Below, in pieces: positions 46,387 through 56,500 of a stretch of DNA of 64,000 nt; the stretch's first letter is position 1, and each line of letters opens with the position of its first letter. The position numbers and the translations under genes were made by a program. The notes below the pieces were generated by a model that saw nothing but the letters and a program-made list of their open reading frames with translations, was not told where the DNA came from and made no database searches. The stretch is from Coccinella septempunctata (lineage: Eukaryota; Arthropoda; Insecta; Coleoptera; Coccinellidae), in contig NC_058196.1 of the NCBI RefSeq assembly GCF_907165205.1, positions 19,138,501 to 19,202,500 of the forward strand. Direction: 5' to 3'.

Positions 46387-46984
46387 ATTTATTGTTCAAC
46401 ATGGATGTTTTAATTATTGTTTATTTTTTATATTTGTTGTTTTGTAATGCATCATTCTGCAATAAATGGGTATCCTTCAACTGACTTGCTTTTTCACTGA
46501 AATGCCATTTCCAAAGAGTGTCGAAGCCATGAAAAAATAAGATATACAAGATAATTTGAAGATTGAAAAAATATCTTGATTAGAAATGTTAGAATCACAC
46601 ATTGTCTCCGAACCTTTAATCTCGTGACCTTGAAAGTAGGGAGAACACCAACTTTTGTCACAAGAGCAGGGAAAAAGTCCTGAACGTAACCATCGCATGT
46701 TTTGCTGCCAGGAAAATTATTTATTTCTTGGAAGGTGATGGACGAACTAACACTCTCTGAGCACAAGGTAATCGAGTTCTAGTGAGATACCACCTTGTCG
46801 TACTTGATTCGGAACCTTAGAAATTAGTACTCATTGGTCTCTTCACAGGACCCGTATGAAAAATAAGAAAAATAATTCAAAACAGATCGAAATAATGGGT
46901 GCAAAACACAATCATCCCGATCTGGAGTTAAAAGAAGAATGGGGATCAATGGGGTGATAATAGAGGCATTTCACTTAGTTATTT

Positions 46985-47200
46985 ATTAAATCTCGAACAA
47001 GCAACTAAGCTCCTTGGTGGAATGAAAACCTGTCAAACCCCAGAAAGGAGGTCCGTCGGCTCTTCAACAGGTCCGGACAAACTTTAATTGACAGTGGTAC
47101 ACTGAAAAATCATAAAGAGATCAGGAAGGCCAAAAGACTTAACTGTCAAGCTTTTTGTGAAAACATCTCTTTAATTCTAACAGCAGTCAGACCTCAGAAA
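46985..47200 (+). pseudogene. I/Jockey-type LINE relic, region between endonuclease and RT
   Basis: The reading PWWNENLSNPRKEVRRLFNR then KNHKEIRKAKRLNCQAFCEN matches the conserved linker after the endonuclease (PWWN..L...R..vRrlFn....Y.k.irkaKR..w..fCe). No RT follows. It may be the same old family as 37230-38110. Confidence 0.6.
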
Positions 47201-47617
47201 GTCATTGTAACTGGGGGTACTAACCAGTGGCGGCCCGTGAATCTAGGCATCGTAGGGTAGGCAATCGCCGTCTGCCGGACCTCTGTTTTACCGTCCGAAT
47301 TATTCAGCCAACAATATTAGCTTAGTTATGGTACCTCAGAATTTTTTTCTTAGAAAAGTTTTTGACAAATGGTCCTCTCAGATTTTAGGAGAAGTTTACC
47401 TACACTAGTCAAGACACTTTCGAAACAATGTTTTGTTTATGGCTTGGGGCCTCTATATATTGAGACTCTACAATGTGATTTGTCCTATTCGACCGATTTT
47501 ACTTTCATCAATAACTTTGGTAAAGCTCATTCAATTTTGATCACATTTTCACTGTAGTGCAATATTGATTCGCGTTGATAATTCCAGTTCAAGGGTGAAG
47601 GTTGACAAAGCACCCTG
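47201..47617. other. Intergenic, repeat ends only
   Basis: CCAGTGGCGGCCCGTG near 47225 resembles the repeat edge at 59063. A CACCCTGTA end at 47611-47619 belongs to another element abutting the next one. No gene is seen. Confidence 0.35.
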
Positions 47618-48241
47618 TACAGGGTGGGCACAATTGGTGATACCTGAACTACACCTTTTTAACCCAACGAGATAGAGAAAAATGAATGTAATATTCATGT
47701 CGTCTTTTTTCGATAAACTAATAATGCCATCAACTGCATCTTCTTTTGTTTTCGAGTTATAGGCCAAAATTGAAATTTGGGCGATTCCAACTTTGATCAT
47801 TATCTTTGTTCCTGTTTGAGCTAAAATGTTGAAATGAAAACACAGACACTTTTTTGATAGCAATCCAGTGGCGTACTATGATTTTTTCCAACAGGTATAT
47901 TTGCTGAGCTACAACATAAAGTTGTGTTTTTTCTTATGGAAACAGTCGTTTAAAATGACCTAGAAAGAATCGCCATTTTTTTTCCGTTTCAGAAATATAT
48001 CATACATCATACATCGCCCTCAGATTCGTTCAGATATTATGAAAAATACAGTTTGTATCTTTGTTGAATGCAAAATGAAGAGTATTATGTAGACTCGAAA
48101 GCAAAAGAAGATAGAGGAATGCAGTTGATGGCATTATTAGTTTCTCGAAAAAAGACGACATGAATGGTACATTCTTTTTCCTCTATCTTGTTGGGTTAAA
48201 AAGTTGTAGTTCAGGTATCACCAATTTTGCCCACCCTGTAC
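47618..48241. mobile_element. Family B CAGGGTGGGC palindromic element, copy 2
   Basis: TACAGGGTGGGCACAATTGG...ACCCAACGAGATAGAG at the left pairs with CTATCTTGTTGGGTTAAAAA...CCAATTTTGCCCACCCTGTA at the right. The interior matches 26727-27321, including AGCAATCCAGTGGCGTAC, but the right arm is partly deleted. Its left end shares CCCTG-TA-CAGGG with a neighbouring element. Confidence 0.85.
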
Positions 48242-48646
48242 ATTGCATTTCCAAAACTTCGTTATCCGTTTCAGATTCTACCATAAAGAGTTATGATTCC
48301 GTTGTTTTCAATTTTTTTTTGGCAATCCTCCAGTTTTCCAAGAGAGAATTTCCAAAAAAGAATAATATCGAAATTATGCTCGAGTAGTACAGTGCTCCAG
48401 TACAGTGGAAATATTCTGAACTAGGCAGTAAAACTGCAACATGCAAAGCTGTTCCTAAGTTCTGAAATATTTCCATCAAAATCCAAATCCACCTTTATGT
48501 TCATATACTAAAATCATTCGATACAGAAAATTACTTCATATTTACACCTCTGGTTTTTTAATAAAAAGATTGTTTCTATGAAACAGTAAAGTAATTTCGT
48601 CCAATAATGCACTCATTTGCGGTTTCAAAAAAGTATGTAATAAAAT

Positions 48647-48788
48647 GGTCCTTTCGTTCGCATAAAAAGTGTAGCACTTTTATACACTCGATTTGATTTA
48701 CACCAGTGTAGATCAGGTGTAAATCCAATCAGCAAACGAATACTAAAGTGTAGAAAAGTGCTACACTTTTTATGCAAACGAAAGGACC
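48647..48788. repeat. 142-bp MITE, GGTCCTTTCGTTCGCATAAA family
   Basis: GGTCCTTTCGTTCGCATAAA...AGTGTAGCACTTTTA at the left pairs with AAAAGTGCTACACTTTTTAT...GCAAACGAAAGGACC at the right, with few mismatches. Confidence 0.85.
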
Positions 48789-48917
48789 CAATATGTTCAA
48801 TTAGATGATTAGGTATAGGTCGACAAAAAAATATTTCAAATAGAAAATTTTCCATGGAATTTAATGTCCATATAGATAATCTGTAACAAGTGTATTACGA
48901 CATGCCACAATTGTTTA

Positions 48918-49010
48918 CTCATACGAAATAATAGACATGATTTTGGTTTATGGTTCTTGTAACGGAAATGGAAATGAATCCAAATACCAACCGACGTCAA
49001 CTAAATAAAG
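48918..49010 (+). pseudogene. Possible Tc1/mariner-type transposase N-terminal scrap
   Basis: YSYEIIDMILVYGSCNGNGN...YQPTSTK, a stop, then NFRKSVSF loosely matches the N-terminal helix-turn-helix pattern of the insect transposase family (DMiLvYGeC.gN...A...Y). It is short and has a stop, so the assignment is weak. Confidence 0.3.
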
Positions 49011-50019
49011 GAATTTTCGGAAAAGTGTTTCATTCCACTATGGTAGTAATCTGAAACAATTTTTAGATTTTCCAATACATTCTGCTCATATATTGAACTC
49101 TTAGCGATGAAGTCATTATCTTGGTGATACGGTAAGTTACACTTGAAGAGGTACAATTATTTTGATAAACGAGTAAATTAGGTTGTATGAGCATATTGAA
49201 GGATAAAAATGGTATAAATATGGCTAATGCGGAATGGTGTCTGTTTTCCGAATGTTTAATATTCCCAAAATTTTGAGAAGCATGCTCATACGTTCATGTC
49301 TTTTCTCCAAAGGAATTGAGAAACTAGCGGAAAAAATTCAGCAGTTTTAACGAACAAAAATTTTTTGCTACTTCGTTCGATGATCTGCACAGACTAGTTC
49401 AAAAAAACCTCTTCTCCAAGTAGCAAACTGTGAAAGCTTATCATTTCAGTATAACCTATCAACGCTATTAGCAAACATTGAATTCATTCGCGCTGGTATG
49501 ATTGCCATGCAAATTGCACTAGACTTATTGCAACGTGAAATATATCCTTTGTTGTACATATCACCATGACAGACCAGACGAAGCAGCCGGATGTCTTAGA
49601 AAGTTTAATGTTTAGATTAGGTGAGTGAGTCTTTTGAAATAACATATATATCCATGAGTTTTTAATGATGGAAAGCTTTATTGACCTAAGGTGAGTATAG
49701 ACTAATCCATAATTTATTATTAATTTTCCATAGAGTTGTACATAGTCTTTGTAAATGATTGGAAAATCGCAGTAGTGAGCTTTTAATTTTTCTTTGCTTT
49801 CCCTACTTAATGGTTCCGAACAAAAAATATCATAGTCCACAGCCATTCTAATTATTGTTTTCTCTATACTTATTCAAATTGCGTGTTTCTGAAATCGTGA
49901 ATATTATTGAAAACTGAAGAATGAGAATATTTCGAAGCACACTGCTTTGTTATACCAATTCATAACCCTGTAGGTATTTTGAACATTAATCAGGATAAAT
50001 CATATAATTTCAAGCATAA
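49011..50019. other. Intergenic, unassigned
   Basis: A minus frame of 120 codons (49484-49846, MAVDYDIFCSEPLSRESKEK...) may belong to a decayed retroelement next to the Gypsy remnant, but I recognise no domain in it. Confidence 0.3.
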
Positions 50020-50690
50020 AAAGTTGTTATGTTGAGAATGTCAGCTATATTTCGAAAAGTTCTGAAATTTCCAATATTTGGTCTGAAAATTTGAATGACC
50101 ATCATACAGATCCATATATGCATGGAATTTTCAGATATGTTGATTTGATGATTCTTGAGGAAATTTACTTCTTTCTGGGTAATATTATTTTTATAAGTAA
50201 TGTTCATTTTCATCTGATCATTTATATCATTCCTCAAGCCAGTTTGCAATTGATCAATTATTATTTTCAAATGTTCAAGTCCGGATTTCTGCTTCTTGAT
50301 TCTGACTTTAGTTCCATTGGGATAGATAGAAAACTGATGAAACTCCTTCTTTATCGGTTCTGGAATTCACCTTTGAATTTTCAAGAGGTTTATGGTCGGA
50401 AAGAACCATAAATTCACTTCCTGAAAGCTACTAGCTAATTCAATGCAAAATTGCTTCCCTGATATCTAAAACATTCTCAATTTATGCCACTGGGTTAATT
50501 GATCAATTTTTTTGGAATACTGCACCAACTCCTTCAATACTATCAACTGTTTGAATAATTATGGTAAAGTTTGGATTGTATATTGCTGGAATTGGAGAAA
50601 TATTTTTTTATCTTTCTGAATGATTGTTCACAAACATCGATGTATTGTATTCTAGAATTTTCCCAAGTAAATGATTAAAAGGTTCGGGAG
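50020..50690 (-). pseudogene. Ty3/Gypsy pol remnant (end of RT and RNase H)
   Basis: Read on the minus strand with frame changes: CEQSFRKIKKYF, then PIPAIYNPNFTIIIQTVDSI and EGVGAVFQ, then MVLSDHKPLEN. These are the ordered Gypsy blocks CE.aF..LK..L, P.la.ydp.f.i...DAS..GvGAvL.Q and F...tDHKpLe at the RT/RNase H boundary. The YLSQ after a short gap also fits. Stops and shifts between blocks show it is dead. No LTRs were found nearby. Confidence 0.6.
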
Positions 50691-51289
50691 TTTAGATTGA
50701 TTAGTATTATAATCTAAGCAGCAAATGGAGAGAGATACCTGAAATATTGCCTAATTTTGACTAGTGATAAGTTCGACATTACTTTGATGATGTTGGATTT
50801 TCACCCCTAGATGTAAGGGGTGTCCTTCGCCTATATGCCACTAGCGCAGGGTAATTTTTTTAAATCTCTTCTTGTTATACAGTTTTACAGTGTGTAAATG
50901 TAATGCAGCCAAAAATTTTAATCTTTAGGTAACTGGCGCAGGGTATTCTTTGTTTGAACCTCCTGTTGTTGTGAACATAAGGAGTTTTTCGGCTAGGAGT
51001 TTGGAATTATTGGGGTTCTTTATATTGGGTAAATTGTGAGAATAAAGTAAGTCAAGATGGGTGTGTTCTGTGATTGTGAGTTCATTACCTCGGTACGTTT
51101 TCGTCATTTTCTCGATACATTGCGTTGCTATATAGAAAAACCGATATCTTATGAAATTCTATTGTTCTCGAGAAATTTGCTTTTTTTCATATAACAATAT
51201 AGCAGATATCGAGGAGGATACTTAGGCGGAGTTGAGAGCCTTTGGCGGAGCGTGACTTGAGGTTGATTGTGGTATATTTTCGGTCTAAA

Positions 51290-51550
51290 AATTTGTCCCT
51301 GAACTACACAAAGACTGTGTTTGTACCATTTTCTAATTCTGCTACATTCTGTCCTTCGTTCACATCACTTCAATTGGACAATCAGTTGTCGTGCGGGCTT
51401 GAGATTCGGTGAAGTATTTGGGTGTGATTGATTGTAGATAAACATCTGAGGTAGAATTTTCACCTAGATAGAACAATTAAGGAACTACGATGATTATAGC
51501 ATTTACCTGTATATGTTCTTGTTATGAATAAATAAATAAATAAATAAATA
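51290..51550 (+). pseudogene. LINE relic A (RT thumb) ending in (AAAT)n
   Basis: LSLNYTKTVFVPFSNSATFC and a KYLGV-like YLGVxID match the RT thumb of Jockey/CR1 elements (lN..KT...F...KyLGv.iD). (AAAT)n at 51527-51550 resembles the tail of 15470-16425 and may mark a 3' end. Confidence 0.5.
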
Positions 51551-51552
51551 GC

Positions 51553-52137
51553 GAAACTGCAAAGTTTTTGTGATACCGGACTACTGAAAACACTTTATAT
51601 GGTACTGGTTCAGCCTCATCTATCATATGGTTTGCTTGCGTGTAGTGGTGTCGGTAAATCCTACTTATCCAAATTGGAAATTGTGCAATTGTGGATTTTG
51701 AAAATCATTTATAATAAGCCTTACATAGTAAGAAGTATCGCAGGCATAAGTAGTATACAGTATTGCTCACAGTACTTTAGGGAATATAAAATCTTAACAA
51801 TATTCAGTTTATATACTTATGAGTTATACCTACAAAAGAAGAAAATATGAAAGAATGCTTCACATACGTTTGACCAAACAAGTATTAAGCACCTTATTTC
51901 ACGGGACTTCGGGTTTATAATATGCTGCCTGAAGCAATTGAAATTCTTCTTTGCGAAGTTTAAAAAAATCTGCAGAATAATATCTCCTAAGGAAATGTCT
52001 CTACAATAATATGATCGAGTTCTTGTAATGTATGTTTTAGTTTTTGATTTTTTATCTGTTTTTCTTCCTCTGACTATTCCTTATACAACTATATGTAAGA
52101 TTGTCTCTAAGGAAAATAAAGCAATACAATACAATAC
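51553..52137 (+). pseudogene. LINE relic B (RT C-terminus)
   Basis: The frame from 51599 gives LYMVLVQPHLSYGLLACSGV, then YLSKLEIVQLWILKIIYNKP, the post-thumb region of CR1/Jockey RT. Later frames are shifted. The 3' end is AAATAAAGCAATACAATACAATAC at about 52114-52137, a short tandem-repeat tail. Confidence 0.65.
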
Positions 52138-52189
52138 GCAACCAGCTTCTGAAGGATGTTTATGATCATTGTGACTGGAGTTACAGTTA

Positions 52190-52430
52190 CCTCTACTCTA
52201 TCATGGTCTAGTCATATCGCAAAAATGTGCAACAACAATTTTTGCCTTAAGGCGCGAAAATTTTTCTATTCGTTGTTCCGCTCTTTCAATAGCCTACAAA
52301 TCTGCAAGTTACTGTAAGAAACTTTTGTCCGTCCTATATTGGAATTTGCCAGCCCAACTTGGTGGCTTTCACTCGACTCCCGTATAAACCGACCAGATTA
52401 TGACCCTCGACACCTTATAAAACATTAGTT
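52190..52430 (+). pseudogene. LINE relic C (RT C-terminus)
   Basis: WSSHIAKMCNNNFCLKARKF, then FVRPILEFASPTWWLSLDSR reads as the same RT region (W..HI......L...R....lk..LVRPiLEyas.vW) from another insertion. It follows relic B directly, making a graveyard of three LINE ends. Confidence 0.6.
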
Positions 52431-52835
52431 TACAGCTGAATCTTCAAATAATTGTGATAAGTCCTTGAAATTCGTTTTGTCCTTTTGGTTTCTAGTACGA
52501 ACCTTAATTTAATTAATTAACAAGCAAATATTGTTCTCGGACCGCTGTTTCAGCTGTTTTAACACCAAAAAAATATTGATGTGAAAGAGGAGCCTTCTTC
52601 ATACATAGTATTTCGTTCTCTGTAACTTGTTCTGAATCTTCTTTCATATTCGTACTTTCCATTCTGGTTTCTTATGTGCTCCACGTCTTTTCAATTTTTT
52701 TTAATTCTCCTTTTTTCTTTTTTGTATTAGTATAATCTTCTCTTTGTCTAAAGATGTGATATATTTAATCAAAATGAAAAAAATTTGGTGCTTAAAAATA
52801 GGACTTATTTCATTTTTCTTCACTTCATCTTGACC

Positions 52836-52958
52836 ATATAAGGATCTATTTCAGCAATAATTTTTAATTTCTTCATTCTGAAAGTTTTGTATAGGTGATT
52901 TTTGGTGAAACGTTTTGTTTTGACCAGTTCTACTTTCTGTTTCATATACACCCTGTGT
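52836..52958. repeat. Dispersed repeat end (family G), copy 2
   Basis: Shares GGATCTATTTCAG, TTTTGACCAGTTCT and a final ACACCCTGTG with 40316-40478. Confidence 0.6.
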
Positions 52959-53564
52959 ATGAGCTTTCGACTGGTTTGGGAATAGCTTAAGGTAGGAGCC
53001 GGCTTGTTTCAGACTATTAATAAAGTCGTCCCTACACCACATATCCCACTATTGCCACTCAAAATATATTCCGTCTTCCGTCAACCTGCTTAAATATTTC
53101 GCAATATTGACAAATCTGAGGATGAATTTTGTATAGCACAATAGCACGTGCACAATACTAAAATGCTACTCACTAAGTGCTTATCCTTCGGTATTGTACA
53201 TCACAAACATATTGAGGTGTTTCATACTCAAAACTCACTAAGTATATTGTATCATATTCAATCAGAATTCTTGATCAAATTCTGCAACCTTTTCTGAACA
53301 ATGTTTGCAAGATCACATTTTTTTTATTTCCTATATTTGGGTATCGTTTCCTTTGGAAATAAAGAATTATTAGTATTATTATTATATTCATATTAAATCA
53401 AAACTGAACAAACAATCTATAAGATCCGCGAAGAGTGTACTGATTTTTATGAACACTGATTGGATATGGAACATGCAATCGTTTCGTGCTATTTTTGGTC
53501 TGCATAATGAACACCAAATTATTTTGTTTCTTGAAATTTTGTATCTGCTCAACTTATCTTGCAG

Positions 53565-56500
53565 GGGATTTTGGACCATACCAAAAATGGCAATACCTTC
53601 TTCAGGTTTCATCAGCATTATTATCTGGGATCCAGATGTATTCATTGCTCACTGTAGCTGCAGTACCAGAACACAGGTTTGTCTGCAGAAATTCAAAGTA
53701 TTAACTTATTGCTCTCCATTTTTAGTGGGGATAGTGGGGGACAGTTGGTTATTCTAAATGTTAATCATTCGTTTCCGAATATATTAAAATACTAGCTTGA
53801 AACCCGCGGCTTCTCCCTCGTAATATTTCTGTGTGGAACGCTAGTGAAGATATATTTGGATTTGAAATAATTCAAGAAAGATAATGAACAGAAAATCAAT
53901 AAAGCTCACTATGAAAAATCAGATCGAAAAGTAATAACAATTAATAACACGGGTCAACACCAAATTTGACTTTGACTGCAAAGCATAAAATTTCGATAGT
54001 TTAGATCCTAATTAGACGAAAAAAAAATATATGGCATGAAAAAGTTTGTTTCTGTGTTTAGGAGACTGATTCAACGATAGCATTTACAAAAACTGCAAGC
54101 AACATGTGGAGCCCATGGCTTGTCTTGATTCCAAACAGGAAAGTCGAAATATGATTCATAGGCTCCAGAGAGAACGTGAGATTTCTTTAATTCGTATTTC
54201 ACGTCACGAATTATAATAAATTGACCACATATAAAACAAAATGCATCAGCATCATATTTACACTTTCTTGACGATATTTGAAGTTTGTCTGGGCTAGTAA
54301 ACAACACCTGATCATTGTTTATGACTCGAGTGCCCTCTAGCGGCACCTTGTAAACGTAAACACCCCACTCCCATCGGACGGTCTCTTTGAATTATCAAAA
54401 ATTATAAAAAAATGAAGAATGACTGTTAATACTATAACTATCACAAAAGCAAACTTTATACCAAAAAAAGTTATTTTCTTTTCGTTTTCGTGCATAATAA
54501 TCAATAAATGTTCAAAATCTGGTGTTATGATTTTGTAAAAAAAGAGTAAGTGGACTGTATGACAAGATAATTGAGTTGAAGATAGTATATAAACATTTAT
54601 TGTATATCGTTCACAATCATAAAATTAATAAGTCACCTGCATGAAGCTAATACAGTAATAAAAAAATTAACAACATCTATAGACTCACAGAGACATTATT
54701 CAACTAAAAGCAGAGATAATCAAGTATAGTTCAAATGAGAAGTCACATGAGGACAGACTTAGACTTCGAGGAGTTCAATAAATTCAAAATTAACACAACG
54801 TTCACAGGGACAGAGCAATCAATGAAAATTGATTGCGAGAGCCTCTTATTTATTCTGTCAGAAAAACAGATGGAATTATGAATTTTAATGAGAAGACTGA
54901 ACTGTAATAGTGAAACAGGCCAAGAGGTGAAACTGAATTGTCTAATCCTTGTCATCAATGAGAGATCAATACATTGTATGTGAGCTGACCAACAATTATA
55001 ATTTAAATATGAGCTGAGCATGAATATTATAAGTCAGATGAGAAGAGCAAGAATAATTAATCTGAGAAGCGCTAGAATATTATAATTAATATGAGAAGGG
55101 CAAGAATATTATAATTAGATGAGAAGAGCAAGAATAATTGATCTGAAAAGAGCAAGAATATTATAATTAATATACAATGTTGGTCTTCAAGAGTGCAGAA
55201 ATCTATCAATGAACACAACATTCACAGAGACGGACTGCTTACAAGTAATATCATCCATCAGAAAAATTGAAATACAATTAATAAATTATGAGAGGTACAC
55301 ATCCAGAGTACTAATGAGGTAATCCACTAATCGTTGGTTTCGAGAAGTGCAGAAGGCTGAAAACTAACATGTATATCGAGCATTATGAATGAATATAAGA
55401 ATGAATCAATGAGAGTACAAATTACAATGAGTCGATCATACCAATTGAGTGGGCACGATTACCAGATCAGGCTTTCCAAGGTGGAGCCAAGGACGAGAGA
55501 CTATCAACCAGTATCATGACTTACCATTGAGCACATTTGAGAAGTTTTCACTGTTTTCTGAAGGAAAGCTACTATATCCCGGGTCCAGCCTGAAGAACAT
55601 TCAGGCTGAGGATTCATTAATCTGAAACTCGACAACAGTAATTGGTTAGATAGATGTATGTAAGAGGTGAACATCAGAGTTGTCTGGAAAAATGAAATAC
55701 ACTGATTCAAATGAAAGAAATGAGCATGAGAAGGCAATAAATCAGTATTCATTATCAATGAGAAAGACTTGAGAAAATTTAATTCTGGTGCTACATACCC
55801 ATTTCCAGGTGAAAAAATCTAGCAAAAAAAGAGAATCATTAACATAAAGGAAAGGATGGGCCATTATCAACAACAGATAGGAAATATTCACATTTACCAA
55901 AAGTACACCTCTCAATAAGTTATGTCTCAATAGACATATTTTAGTGATGCTCACGAGACCAACGAGACGAGTCTTTACTGAAGTCTCGTCTCGATTCTCG
56001 TCTCGCGTCTTTTGCGAGTCTCGTAAAATTCTCGTAGTCTCATGGTTCATAACGTTTTGCGCAATATTTAAATCTAATTGTAATTATAATGCATACTCTA
56101 GTTAATCTACCGGGTAATTTTTTCTAATCATTTGCTTTTTGAAGTATAATTATAATAGTGATAATTCTTTCAGACAAAGGTTTTGAAATTTTCGGTTTCA
56201 ATCAGCTTATTTCTGAAGTTAATGTTATAATTTCACGAAAAATTCCAGAATATGAAAATTGGGATTTCGATGTTCTTAGGTAGTTTGCTTCATTTGGTTT
56301 TTGTGCTGCCTAAGTCTAGAAGCCATGCCATTCTTACACAATTGTCATTCATTTTGCACATTTTTATCAATTTAGTCAACGTCAAAGCCAAATCAAAGCG
56401 AAAATATCTGTCGATTGATGTATAACATTTGGAACGCTTATTTTCTCCAAGTAGAATTTCCTAGTTTTTTCTTAAGTAATTGTTTGCATTTGAAAAATTA

